A stretch of DNA of 45,692 bases from an uncultured Ruminococcus sp. (lineage in GTDB: Bacteria; Bacillota; Clostridia; Oscillospirales; Acutalibacteraceae): NCBI GenBank assembly GCA_905235295.1, contig CAJOLF010000001.1:1-45692 (forward strand). The letters are read 5' to 3'. Below are positions 15,352-23,749 of this stretch, piece after piece. The number at the start of each line of letters is the position of its first letter. The first letter of the stretch is position 1. Below the pieces are notes generated by a model. The model made no database searches. It worked only from the letters and a program-made list of their open reading frames with translations, and was not told where the DNA came from. The translations under genes were made by a program, and so were the position numbers.

Positions 15352-17681
15352 TGATTTTTGTCTTTTTCTATAAGCTTTACAGCTATGTTATAAAGTATAT
15401 TGAAAATAATAATTATGGCTGCGGATATTGAGACGAATAAAATTGTGCTTTGTACGCTCAGGGTTGTAAGCGAGAAAAATTCGTCTAAAAATATAAAGGC
15501 TATCGAAAATCCAGCCGCGCTGATTAAAAGCATAGCCGACCTGAGGTAATTCAGCGGCAAAGACAGCCTGATGATGAACAAATATCCTGTCAGCGCAGTG
15601 AGATAAACAGAGATTGTTGAAAATTCAGCGTAAGGAATATTTAATACGGAGCACATTATTACCGCAATAATAATATTAACCACAACGCAAAACGCCGCGG
15701 GTATCGCTCTTGCTAATATGTTAAAGGTAAAGTTACCCCTGACAATGTCTTTGTTTGGCTGCAGAGCAAGCACAAAGGACGGGAAGCCGATTGTAAGCGA
15801 GCTGATTAGAGTAAGCTGAATAGGCTCGAACGGATACGGCATTGTACAAAAGATAAAAAACAGCGAAAGTAAAATTGAGTAAATTGCCTTTACAATGAAA
15901 AGCGAAGAGCTGCGCTCAATATTGTTGATTGTTTTTCTGCCCTCATAAACAACGCTTGGCATTGAGGCAAAGTCGTTGTCGGTCAGCACAAGCTGAGAAA
16001 CGTTCCTTGCGGCTTCGCTTCCCGAAGCCATCGAAATCGAGCAGTCGGCTTCCTTGAGCGCGAGAACATCATTAACGCCGTCGCCTGTCATTGCGACCTT
16101 GTGCCCTTTTGCCTTTAAGGCGAGCACAAGCTTTTTCTTTTGTTCGGGAGTTACCCTGCCGAACACGTTGCAGTTTTCGGCAGCCTCGGCAAGCTGTTCG
16201 TCGGTTTTGACCTCTGTCATATCAACAGCTTTTTCGGCGCCCTCAATTCCGCAATCCTTGGCGATATTCAGAACCGTTTGTACGCTGTCGCCGGAAATTA
16301 CCTTCAGGGTAACGCCCTGTTCCTTGAAGTAGTTGATTGTTTCTCCGACGTTATCCCTGAGTATATCCTTGATTAAAATGAGAGCCATAGGCTCCAAATC
16401 CGAGGGCAGCTTTCCGCTTTCTATCGCGGAATCTGAGGAAACGAGCGCGAGAACCCTGACCGTGTCTGAAATTTGATTAAACCGCTCAAAAACCTCGCTG
16501 TATTTTTCCCTGTCATTAAAAACAAATTCACAAGCGCCGACAATGTAAGATTTTCCGTTATCAAAATTTCCGCCCGACCACTTTGTTTCGGAAGAAAATT
16601 CGATGAAGCTTTTACAATTTATCGGCTGAGCGTCACCTGCATAACCGCCGATTGCGTTCATAGTGGCGTTTTTGTCCTCGGAAGCGCTGAAAATTGAAGA
16701 TAAAGCGATTTTTATTTCTTCTTCGGAATTATTAAATTCTATAACGTCGGTAACTGACATATTTTCCGAGGTAAGGGTGCCCGTTTTGTCAAGGCAAAGC
16801 ACATCAACGCGCGCAAGCGTTTCTATGCAATACATCTCGTTAACAAGTACCTTTTTTCGGGATAATTTAATTACCGAAACCGCCAAAACCGTACTTGTCA
16901 GAAGAATCATACCCGACGGCAGAATACCGACAAGCGCGCCGACGGTGCTGATTACCGACTCCTGAAATTCGGTGTGATGAATAAAATACCTGCTGACAAA
17001 AAGAAGCGCTCCCAACGGGAAAATTATAAACGTACAAAGCTTAATAATAAATTTAAAAGTTTTTAAAATTTGAGAATTATTCTTTTTTATGTATTTCGCT
17101 TCGCTGTTAATTTTCGCGGCGTAGCAATCGGCGCCGATTCGGATAATCTTCGCGACGCATTTTCCCGCGGAAACAAAGCTTCCCGACAAAAGCTCGTCGC
17201 CGACGTTCTTTTCAATCAAATCCGATTCGCCGGTAAGCATACTTTCGTTTGCCTTACACTCGCCGCTGATAAGTACACAGTCAGCGGGAATTTGGTCGCC
17301 TCTTGAAAGGACGATAACGTCGTCAAGCACAAGCTCTTCCTTGCCGATTTCGGTTTCCTTTCCGTCACGGATGACTGCCGATTTGCTCTCGGTCAGAATT
17401 GTCAGCTTGTCCACGCTGATTTTTGAACGGATTTCCTGAACAATACCGATTATCGTGTTGAAAATAATAACGCCGATAAACAGCAGGTTCTTGTAGGAGC
17501 CGACAAGAATTAACAGCAAAAATAAAATTACGTTAATCGCGTTAAAAAGCGTGCAGATATTATCGTAAAAAATACGCCTTATTGATTTGGTTTTTATTGT
17601 AGATGATACGTTTGTTTTTCCCTCGGACTTTCTTTGAGCAACTTCGTCCGAGCTTAATCCGTTTAATAAATCATTATCCAT
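15345..17681 (-). CDS. P-type cation-transporting ATPase (CtpE/Exp7-like, probable Ca2+)
   Basis: Membrane cation pump. The phosphorylation motif CLDKTGTLTS places the acyl-phosphate Asp at D298, the actuator loop LTGESD lies at 149-154, and GDGVNDVLALKEAD is the hinge motif. The fourth membrane helix carries ILPSGMILLTS (253-263) in place of the PEGL of Ca2+-ATPases, so the cation cannot be assumed. No N-terminal CxxC metal-binding domain is present, which argues against copper or zinc. The overall plan and 778-aa length resemble mycobacterial CtpE and pneumococcal Exp7/CaxP, reported calcium transporters. AGGGG precedes the ATG. It is the first gene of a coupled pair with cca, and a leader hairpin with a T-rich tail precedes it. 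Confidence 0.88.
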   Translation of the reverse strand: MDNDLLNGLSSDEVAQRKSEGKTNVSSTIKTKSIRRIFYDNICTLFNAINVILFLLLILVGSYKNLLFIGVIIFNTIIGIVQEIRSKISVDKLTILTESKSAVIRDGKETEIGKEELVLDDVIVLSRGDQIPADCVLISGECKANESMLTGESDLIEKNVGDELLSGSFVSAGKCVAKIIRIGADCYAAKINSEAKYIKKNNSQILKTFKFIIKLCTFIIFPLGALLFVSRYFIHHTEFQESVISTVGALVGILPSGMILLTSTVLAVSVIKLSRKKVLVNEMYCIETLARVDVLCLDKTGTLTSENMSVTDVIEFNNSEEEIKIALSSIFSASEDKNATMNAIGGYAGDAQPINCKSFIEFSSETKWSGGNFDNGKSYIVGACEFVFNDREKYSEVFERFNQISDTVRVLALVSSDSAIESGKLPSDLEPMALILIKDILRDNVGETINYFKEQGVTLKVISGDSVQTVLNIAKDCGIEGAEKAVDMTEVKTDEQLAEAAENCNVFGRVTPEQKKKLVLALKAKGHKVAMTGDGVNDVLALKEADCSISMASGSEAARNVSQLVLTDNDFASMPSVVYEGRKTINNIERSSSLFIVKAIYSILLSLFFIFCTMPYPFEPIQLTLISSLTIGFPSFVLALQPNKDIVRGNFTFNILARAIPAAFCVVVNIIIAVIMCSVLNIPYAEFSTISVYLTALTGYLFIIRLSLPLNYLRSAMLLISAAGFSIAFIFLDEFFSLTTLSVQSTILFVSISAAIIIIFNILYNIAVKLIEKDKNQC

Positions 17682-17730
17682 ATAATACCCCTAAATGTAA
17701 ATTTAATAATTGCAGAAAATTTTTTGATAA

Positions 17731-17761
17731 AAAATCGGCTTAATCAAAAAATTCGCCGATT
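17731..17761 (-). promoter_or_regulatory. Hairpin with U-tract in the ATPase leader, possible attenuator
   Basis: Stem AATCGGC/GCCGATT (7 bp) with a 15-base loop. On the minus strand it is followed by TTTTATC about 45 bases before the ATPase start. No minus-strand gene precedes it nearby, so as a terminator it could act only on the ATPase leader. A cation-responsive switch is speculative. Confidence 0.45.
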
Positions 17762-17853
17762 AAATTCCAAGATTATTTTTAATAATTAAAACGTAATTTT
17801 AATTATATTATAAACGCAAATGATAATAAAGGCAACGGAAAGAAGGTGATTTT

Positions 17854-18870
17854 TTGAAAAAAATAAAAAAATTAATTACAGTTGCCGTTTGTGCCGTGAT
17901 GATGGTTAACATCTCAACGACTTACACGTTCGCGGAAGAAACCGCGAAAAAAGTATATCTCGGAGGTCAGCCGTTCGGGGTGAAATTTTATAACGACGGC
18001 TTGATTGTTGTTGAGCTTGAAGAATTTTTTGACGGCGCAAAGTACGTTTGCCCAGCCAAAGAAGGCGGATTAAAGGTAAACGATATTATTAAGGAAATAA
18101 ACCAAAATCCTGTTAAAACAAATGAGGAAATGCAGAATTTGACAATCAACAGCGGCGGAAAACCTATTAATTTTACCGTTGAAAGAAACGGTCAAAGGAA
18201 AAACATTGTGGTAAATCCCGTTAAGAATACTGCGGGAATGTACCTTTTGGGCGCGTGGATCAGAGACAGCTGCGCCGGAATAGGAACAATAAGCTACTAC
18301 GATGAGTCACAAAATTATTTTGCCGCGTTAGGTCACGGAATATGCGACAATGACACAGGAGCTCTGCTTCCGCTCGGCTCCGCGGAGATTGTAAAGGCAA
18401 ATATAAGCTCGGTAACAAAAAGCGTTGACGGCAAAGCGGGAAGCCTTAACGGTTATTTCGGCGACGAAGAACTCGGCACGCTGACCGAAAATTCCGATTT
18501 GGGTATTTACGGAACAGCCGAAAATGTTAATTACAAGGACTATCCCCTGCTTGAAATCGCCGATTTTTCCGAGATTAAAAAGGGTGAAGCCGAAATTTAT
18601 ACGACAATCAACGGCGAAAACACCGAGAGTTACACTGTCGAGATTACCAAAATATGTAACAGCGACGCAGGCAGTAATGAAAACTTTGTAATTAAAATTA
18701 CAGACGAGTCGCTTCTTGACGGCTGCGGAGGTATTGTTCAGGGTATGAGCGGCAGCCCGATTGTGCAAAACAATAAGCTAATCGGCGCCGTAACCCATGT
18801 TTTTTTAAACAACACTACCGAGGGCTACGGAGTAGCGGCACAATTTATGGTGTCGAATTATGAGCAATAA
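17854..18870 (+). CDS. spoIVB: SpoIVB serine peptidase (S55), sporulation signalling
   Basis: Forespore-secreted serine protease. In Bacillus it cleaves SpoIVFA and so releases pro-sigma-K processing. A signal-anchor lies at 5-27, a PDZ domain at about 37-122 (PFGVKF to IVVN), then the S55 domain. The likely triad is H161 (AALGHGI), D284 (KITDES) and S299 (QGMSGSP), with the same D-to-S spacing as in B. subtilis. The start is TTG at 17854 behind AGAAGGTGATTT; no ATG is nearby. At 338 aa it is shorter than the Bacillus protein of about 425. It sits directly upstream of spo0A, a conserved clostridial and bacillar order. Its 3' end carries a 0A box. Confidence 0.94.
   Translation: MKKIKKLITVAVCAVMMVNISTTYTFAEETAKKVYLGGQPFGVKFYNDGLIVVELEEFFDGAKYVCPAKEGGLKVNDIIKEINQNPVKTNEEMQNLTINSGGKPINFTVERNGQRKNIVVNPVKNTAGMYLLGAWIRDSCAGIGTISYYDESQNYFAALGHGICDNDTGALLPLGSAEIVKANISSVTKSVDGKAGSLNGYFGDEELGTLTENSDLGIYGTAENVNYKDYPLLEIADFSEIKKGEAEIYTTINGENTESYTVEITKICNSDAGSNENFVIKITDESLLDGCGGIVQGMSGSPIVQNNKLIGAVTHVFLNNTTEGYGVAAQFMVSNYEQ
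18851..18857 (+). promoter_or_regulatory. 0A box inside the 3' end of spoIVB
   Basis: Perfect TGTCGAA, the binding consensus of phosphorylated Spo0A, 162 bases before the spo0A stretch begins. It lies within spoIVB codons, so it could be chance, but it pairs with a second perfect box 44 bases on. Confidence 0.5.
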
Positions 18871-18894
18871 CACAATATATTGATGTTTACTGTT

Positions 18895-18901
18895 TGTCGA
18901 A
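18895..18901 (+). promoter_or_regulatory. 0A box in the spoIVB-spo0A gap
   Basis: Perfect TGTCGAA in noncoding sequence 54 bases upstream of the spo0A -35. Autoregulation by Spo0A is known in Bacillus, and the position fits. Confidence 0.7.
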
Positions 18902-18933
18902 AAAAGTTGAGTAAAAAAATATTAACTTTTTTC
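18899..18933 (+). terminator. Weak AT-rich terminator after spoIVB
   Basis: GAAAAAAGTT pairs with AACTTTTTTC over 10 bp around a 15-base loop. Only two or three G-C pairs are present, so read-through into spo0A is likely. It overlaps the 0A box. Confidence 0.4.
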
Positions 18934-18954
18934 AAAAAAATTAATTGGAAACTA

Positions 18955-18983
18955 TTGCCAATGTTACCATTTTGTGGTAAAAT
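18955..18983 (+). promoter_or_regulatory. Promoter of spo0A with dyad over the -10
   Basis: TTGCCA (18955-18960), 17-base spacer, TAAAAT (18978-18983). A dyad TTACCA-TTTTG-TGGTAA (18964-18980) overlaps the -10 and might be an operator. No clear sigma-H promoter was seen. Confidence 0.65.
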
Positions 18984-19019
18984 CAACTCGTAATAAAAAA
19001 TTTGATAGGAGTTTGACAA

Positions 19020-19787
19020 ATGGATAATAGTTATAAGTTGATTATTACCGAAGAAGCCGTTGATTTTTCTCAGGAAAGTTTACAAATATTTCAAGATTTT
19101 AATATTTGTACAGCCTTCTGCGTAAAGGACGGAGAGGAGCTTTGCTCAAGAATCAGAAGCGAGGAACCCGACGTTGTGTTTATGGACGCGTTTATGACGC
19201 GGCTTGACGCAATCGGCGTTATGAGAAGCATTAAGAAGGAAAACATCAAGCAGCCTTTGTTTATTGTTTTCTCATCTTTCCACAGCACTGTGCTCGAACG
19301 CGAGATTATGAACAGCGGCGCGGATTATTTTATGCTAAAGCCGTATGACATTGAACAGCTTTGCGAGAATATTTCCGTTCTGCTTAAAAACGGCGACGAC
19401 AAGCCTCTTGCTCCGCTTCGCTTTGACGCGTTCGGTATCGAGCTGAGAGTTACTCAGATTTTGCACGAAATCGGCGTACCCGCTCACATCAAGGGTTACC
19501 ACTACCTCAGAGATTCTATTATTATGTCGGTAGAAAAGCCCGAGATTATTAACGCCGTAACAAAACAGCTCTATCCCTCCGTTGCCAAAAAATATCAGAC
19601 TACCTCGTCAAGGGTAGAACGCGCGATTCGCCACGCGATTGAGGTGGCTTGGGACAGAGGCGATGTTGACGTGCTTAACTCGTATTTCGGATACACTATC
19701 CACAACGACAGAGGCAAGCCGACAAACAGCGAATTTATCGCGATGATTTCCGACAGGCTCAGACTGCAGATTAAAAACGCGGGTTAA
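19020..19787 (+). CDS. spo0A: Spo0A, sporulation master response regulator
   Basis: Transcription factor that starts sporulation once phosphorylated. The receiver domain spans about 1-120, with phospho-acceptor D56 (VVFMDAFM), Ser in VFSSF and Lys in MLKPYD. The C-terminal DNA-binding domain has the Spo0A signature [19 protein letters not shown] and the recognition region [21 protein letters not shown]. The acidic pocket, normally DD in Spo0A (VADDN), reads E11-E12 here (ITEEA). The 255-aa length is close to the usual 260-270. AGGAG lies 8 bases before the ATG. It follows spoIVB and has its own promoter and two 0A boxes. Identity is secure from the C-terminal domain. Confidence 0.96.
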   Translation: MDNSYKLIITEEAVDFSQESLQIFQDFNICTAFCVKDGEELCSRIRSEEPDVVFMDAFMTRLDAIGVMRSIKKENIKQPLFIVFSSFHSTVLEREIMNSGADYFMLKPYDIEQLCENISVLLKNGDDKPLAPLRFDAFGIELRVTQILHEIGVPAHIKGYHYLRDSIIMSVEKPEIINAVTKQLYPSVAKKYQTTSSRVERAIRHAIEVAWDRGDVDVLNSYFGYTIHNDRGKPTNSEFIAMISDRLRLQIKNAG

Positions 19788-19840
19788 ATTTCAGTGATAA
19801 TCAGCGCCGCCAATTCAAAAACAACAGTAAAAAACAAGGG

Positions 19841-19874
19841 TACGCCGTGCTTTTCAGACAGAAAGCACGGCGTA
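19841..19874. terminator. Terminator between convergent spo0A and purD
   Basis: Perfect 13-bp stem TACGCCGTGCTTT/AAAGCACGGCGTA with an 8-base loop. The minus strand has TTTTTT a few bases after the stem, so it fits the purine operon best. On the + strand a T-rich stretch comes only after about 30 bases. Confidence 0.8.
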
Positions 19875-19916
19875 ACTTTGCGCTTATATAAAGCAAATAT
19901 TTTTAATTTAAAAAAT

Positions 19917-21182
19917 TTATTTTGTTCTGCCGATGTCCTTGCGGTAGTGCATACCCTCAAAGCTGATTTTAGAAACGGCGGAATAAGCCTTGTCAAGAGC
20001 TTCGTCAAGGGTATCCGCGGTCGCGGTAACGCCCAAAACTCTGCCACCGTTTGTATAGAACCTGCCGTTTTCGTACTTTGTTCCGGCGTGATAAACAATC
20101 GCTCCGCCAACCTGGCCGTTATCATCCATACCGAACATCTCGATTCCCTTTTTATAGGAAACGGGATAACCGCCGCTCGCCATAACCACGCAGGCGGCAG
20201 CGCCGTCGTACCACTCGATATCAAGGTCGCTGAGCTTTTCGTCAATAACAGCCTCGCAAATGTCAACCAAATCGGTTTTGAGCCTGGGCAAAACAACCTG
20301 CGCCTCGGGATCGCCGAAGCGGGCGTTGTATTCAATAACCTTTGGGCCGTTCGGAGTTATCATAAGTCCGAAGTACAGGCAGCCCTTGAACGGTCTTCCC
20401 TCTTTGTTCATAGCCTTGATTGTCGGCTCAAAAATTGTACGCATACACTCGTCGGCAATCTCGTCGGTGTAGTAAGGATTGGGACTTACCGTGCCCATTC
20501 CGCCGGTGTTGAGCCCCTCGTCGTTATCGTAGGCGCGCTTGTGATCCTTTGAGCTTACCATGGGTTTAACGCACTTGCCGTCGGTAAACGCGAGCACGGA
20601 AACCTCGGGACCTGTCAAAAATTCCTCGATAACAATGTTGTTTCCGGAATCGCCGAACTGCTTGTCCTCCATAATTGACTTGACAGCCTTTACAGCGTCG
20701 TCAATAGTCTGAGCGATAATTACGCCCTTTCCGAGCGCGAGACCGTCCGCCTTGACAACAACGGGAACGGTGTTTTCGGACTTAATATAGTCAATAGCCT
20801 TATCGGGGTTATCAAAAACCTCGTACTTGGCGGTGGGAATACCGTATTTTTTCATCAGATTTTTGGAGAAAACCTTTGAAGCCTCAATTATCGCCGCGTT
20901 CGCATTCGGGCCAAAGGCTCTGATTCCGGCTTCCTCAAAAGCGTCAACCATACCGTCGGCAAGGGGATCGTCGGGAGCTACAAAAACAAGGTCAATCGCG
21001 TTTTCCTTTGCGAACTTCACCATATTTTCCTTGTCCATTACGCCGATATTTACAATCTCGGCATCGCGGGAAATTCCTCCGTTGCCGGGAGCGCAGTAAA
21101 GCTTTGTGCACTTGGGACTTTCAAGCAGCTTTTTTATGAGAGCGTGCTCTCTGCCGCCTGAACCAATCATTAAAATATTCAT
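19917..21182 (-). CDS. purD: Phosphoribosylamine-glycine ligase (GAR synthetase)
   Basis: Second step of purine synthesis: joins glycine to phosphoribosylamine using ATP. The ATP-grasp fold starts MNILMIGSGGREHALIKKL, with VVKADGLALGKGV in the ATP site, and later GMGTVSPNPY and EYNARFGDPEAQVVLPRL, which are invariant in PurD. The 421-aa length is normal. It is the last gene of the purE-F-M-N-O-H-D operon, 13 bases after the AICAR transformylase gene, and is followed by a strong terminator shared with convergent spo0A. Nothing unusual. Confidence 0.97.
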   Translation of the reverse strand: MNILMIGSGGREHALIKKLLESPKCTKLYCAPGNGGISRDAEIVNIGVMDKENMVKFAKENAIDLVFVAPDDPLADGMVDAFEEAGIRAFGPNANAAIIEASKVFSKNLMKKYGIPTAKYEVFDNPDKAIDYIKSENTVPVVVKADGLALGKGVIIAQTIDDAVKAVKSIMEDKQFGDSGNNIVIEEFLTGPEVSVLAFTDGKCVKPMVSSKDHKRAYDNDEGLNTGGMGTVSPNPYYTDEIADECMRTIFEPTIKAMNKEGRPFKGCLYFGLMITPNGPKVIEYNARFGDPEAQVVLPRLKTDLVDICEAVIDEKLSDLDIEWYDGAAACVVMASGGYPVSYKKGIEMFGMDDNGQVGGAIVYHAGTKYENGRFYTNGGRVLGVTATADTLDEALDKAYSAVSKISFEGMHYRKDIGRTK

Positions 21183-21195
21183 AAGCTACCTCTTA

Positions 21196-22374
21196 TCAAT
21201 GGTGGAAAAGTCTTATGCCTGTAAACGACATTGTCATTCCGTACTTGTTGCAGGTTTCGATTACATTATCGTCGCGGATTGAGCCGCCGGGCTGAGCAAC
21301 AAACTCAACGCCCGAGCGCTTTGCTCTCTCGATATTATCGCCGAACGGGAAGAACGCGTCGGAACCGAGCGAAACTCCGCTGAATGTTTTGAGCCAATCC
21401 TTTTTCTCCTGAGCCGTAAGGGGTTCGGGCTTGGTCTTAAAGAACTGCTGCCATACTCCGTCCGCAAGAACATCCTCATAATCGTCGGAAATGTAAACGT
21501 CAATGGTGTTATCTCTGTCAGGTCTGCGGATATTGTCTACGAACGGCAGGCTCATAACCTTCGGATGCTGCCTAAGATACCAAATATCAGCCTTGTTGCC
21601 CGCAAGACGGGTGCAGTGGATTCTTGACTGCTGTCCTGCTCCGACGCCGATAGCCTGTCCTCCCTTTGCGTAGCAAACGGAATTTGACTGTGTGTATTTT
21701 AAGGTGATAAGAGCGATAAGAAGGTCGCGCTTTGCTTCCTCGGTAAGCTCCTTGTTTTCGGTAACAATGTTCTGCATAAGCATAGCTTCGTCGATTTTAA
21801 GCTCGTTTCTGCCCTGCTCAAAGGTGATTCCGAAAACATCCTTGTGCTCTATCGGAGCGGGAACGTAATCGGGATCTATTTTTACAACATTGTAATTTCC
21901 CTTTCTCTTGGTTTTGAGAACCTCGAGAGCCTCATCTGTGTAACCGGGAGCTATAATTCCGTCGGAAACCTCGCGCTGCAAAAGCTTTGCGGTCTGAACG
22001 TCGCAGGTGTCGGAAAGCGCAACCCAGTCGCCGTAGGACGACATTCTGTCGGCTCCTCTTGCCATCGCGTAGGCGGAAGCAATCGGAGAAAGCTCGAGGT
22101 CGTCTACAAAATAAATCTTTTTAAGGGTGTCGGAAAGCTCTGTCGCAACAGCGGCGCCGGCAGGGCTTACGTGCTTGAAGGAAGCCGCCGCGGGCAGTCC
22201 CGTAGCCGCCTTGAGCTCGCGTACAAGCTGCCATGAGTTGAACGCGTCAAGGAAGTTGATGTAACCCGGCTTGCCGTTCAGCACCTCGACAGGAAGCTCG
22301 GAGCCGTCCTTCATAAAGATTTTTGATGGCTTTTGGTTGGGATTACAACCGTATTTAAGCATTAATTCGTTCAT
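21196..22374 (-). CDS. purH: Free-standing AICAR transformylase (C-terminal PurH domain)
   Basis: Transfers a formyl group from 10-formyl-THF to AICAR, the ninth purine step. The protein matches only the transformylase half of bifunctional PurH: LKYGCNPNQKPS, then AAASFKHVSPAGAAV (with the catalytic Lys-His) and YTQSNSVCYAKGGQAIGVGAGQQSRIHCTRLAG. The inosinicase half found at the N-terminus of ordinary PurH is missing. At 392 aa it is a domain-sized protein, not a truncation: the start has an upstream GGGGAT and the N-terminus is that of known single-domain forms. The missing cyclohydrolase is supplied by the PurO-type gene immediately upstream in the operon. Confidence 0.93.
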   Translation of the reverse strand: MNELMLKYGCNPNQKPSKIFMKDGSELPVEVLNGKPGYINFLDAFNSWQLVRELKAATGLPAAASFKHVSPAGAAVATELSDTLKKIYFVDDLELSPIASAYAMARGADRMSSYGDWVALSDTCDVQTAKLLQREVSDGIIAPGYTDEALEVLKTKRKGNYNVVKIDPDYVPAPIEHKDVFGITFEQGRNELKIDEAMLMQNIVTENKELTEEAKRDLLIALITLKYTQSNSVCYAKGGQAIGVGAGQQSRIHCTRLAGNKADIWYLRQHPKVMSLPFVDNIRRPDRDNTIDVYISDDYEDVLADGVWQQFFKTKPEPLTAQEKKDWLKTFSGVSLGSDAFFPFGDNIERAKRSGVEFVAQPGGSIRDDNVIETCNKYGMTMSFTGIRLFHH

Positions 22375-22388
22375 TTTAATATATCCCC

Positions 22389-23105
22389 TTATTTATTTTT
22401 ATTGATAATTTTTGATTTGGCTTCTCCTGTCGCGATGTCTATGTATCTTACGTAAAGAGAAACCTTGTTATCATTATCAAGCGCGTTCCAAATTTTATCC
22501 GCGAAAACGTCAATGCTGTCGTTTTCGATTTCTACCAATGTAGGCTCGCCCTCAAAGCTCGGAAGCGGATTTCCGTCGCCCATATAGGTGTGGATAAATC
22601 TGCCCTTGCCCGCGAGAGGAGCGTCATAGGTGAATGTGTAGCGCTCGCAGCACTCGGGGTTTCCTTCGGCGCTTTTGAGGATTGATAAAGCGTAGTTCAT
22701 CTTGCCGTCCGAGCATTTTACAATACCCGAAATTCTCGGCGTGTAGTTAGGCGCGTCAGGCTCAAATTCCCGGGTTCTGAGCGCCTGCTCAAAGGTGAGC
22801 TGCTGATTCATCAAATCATAGATTGTATCGGTCTGGTCGCCGTTGGTAACAATCGTTTTGTTGCCGAGCACCCTTACGGGCGAATAGATGATGAGCGAGG
22901 GATCGACAAGCTTTGACGGATCAAAAGCCTCGGTTTTAATTCCGTCCTCTGTGGGAGCGAAAATTCTGTTGCGGCTGTTCTCGCTTCTTCCCATAATAAA
23001 ATAAGCGATTACCGCCTTTGCGCCGTCGGCTGTTCTGCCGAGCACAATGCCTCTGCCGGGGTAGCTGGTTGAGGCGATTTCTTTTTCTAAAGATACTGCT
23101 TTCAT
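22389..23105 (-). CDS. purO: PurO-type IMP cyclohydrolase
   Basis: Closes the purine ring of FAICAR to give IMP. It belongs to the family first known from archaea (IMP_cyclohyd, PF07826), not to the PurH inosinicase fold. Recognisable segments are SYPGRGIVLG near the N-terminus, YFIMGRSENSRNRIF and ITRDNV-like residues are absent, while YTPRISG and FIHTYMGDG match the family. The 238-aa length is typical. It lies between purN and the free-standing AICAR transformylase, 14 bases upstream of the latter, so the two genes together replace one bifunctional purH. Identification is from memory of the family pattern and context. Confidence 0.88.
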   Translation of the reverse strand: MKAVSLEKEIASTSYPGRGIVLGRTADGAKAVIAYFIMGRSENSRNRIFAPTEDGIKTEAFDPSKLVDPSLIIYSPVRVLGNKTIVTNGDQTDTIYDLMNQQLTFEQALRTREFEPDAPNYTPRISGIVKCSDGKMNYALSILKSAEGNPECCERYTFTYDAPLAGKGRFIHTYMGDGNPLPSFEGEPTLVEIENDSIDVFADKIWNALDNDNKVSLYVRYIDIATGEAKSKIINKNK

Positions 23106-23122
23106 TTTATTCCTCCGTAAAA

Positions 23123-23749
23123 TTATTCTATAATTTCGGTTTTATTGCCGATTACTTTAATTTTATCCTCGCAGAAAAGCGCGACTGCTTTGGGAAGAAT
23201 CTTCCACTCGGCTTGTTCCATTACTCTCTTTTGGAGAATCTCGGGAGTGTCGCCGTTTTTGACTTCAACCGCCTTTTGAATAATAATCGGACCGCCGTCG
23301 CAGATTTCATTTACAAAATGCGCCGTAGCTCCCGTTACCTTAACTCCCTTTTTAAGGGCCTCCTCGTGAACTTTAAGTCCGTAGTAGCCCTCGCCGCAAA
23401 AGGACGGAATAAGTGCGGGATGAATGTTGATAATTCTGTTTTCAAAGGCTTTAATCACCTTTTTGCCCAAAATTGTCATAAATCCCGCCAAAACTACAAC
23501 GTCGGCGCCTACGCTTTGCAAAAGCTCGGTCAGGGCTGAGTCGTAGCTGTCAAAGGAATCGTAATCCCTGCGCCTGATAATCAGAGTATTAATGCCGTTT
23601 TTTTCGGCGCGTTCCAAAGCGTAGGCATTCGGGTTGGAGGAAATAACGGTTGAGATGTATCCGTTCTTAATCTCCCCTCTGCCCTGCGCGTCAATGAGCG
23701 CCTGCAGGTTTGTGCCGCCGCCCGAAACGAGAACAACAATGTTTTTCAT
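23123..23749 (-). CDS. purN: GAR formyltransferase, folate-dependent
   Basis: Transfers formyl from 10-formyl-THF to glycinamide ribonucleotide. MKNIVVLVSGGGTNLQALIDA is the classic N-terminus, and AGFMTILGKKVI is followed by the catalytic NIHPALIPSF with Asn-His. VTGATAHFVNEICDGGPII supplies the active-site His and Asp. The 208-aa length is normal. Its ATG overlaps the purM stop as TAATG, so translation is coupled. Confidence 0.97.
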   Translation of the reverse strand: MKNIVVLVSGGGTNLQALIDAQGRGEIKNGYISTVISSNPNAYALERAEKNGINTLIIRRRDYDSFDSYDSALTELLQSVGADVVVLAGFMTILGKKVIKAFENRIINIHPALIPSFCGEGYYGLKVHEEALKKGVKVTGATAHFVNEICDGGPIIIQKAVEVKNGDTPEILQKRVMEQAEWKILPKAVALFCEDKIKVIGNKTEIIE

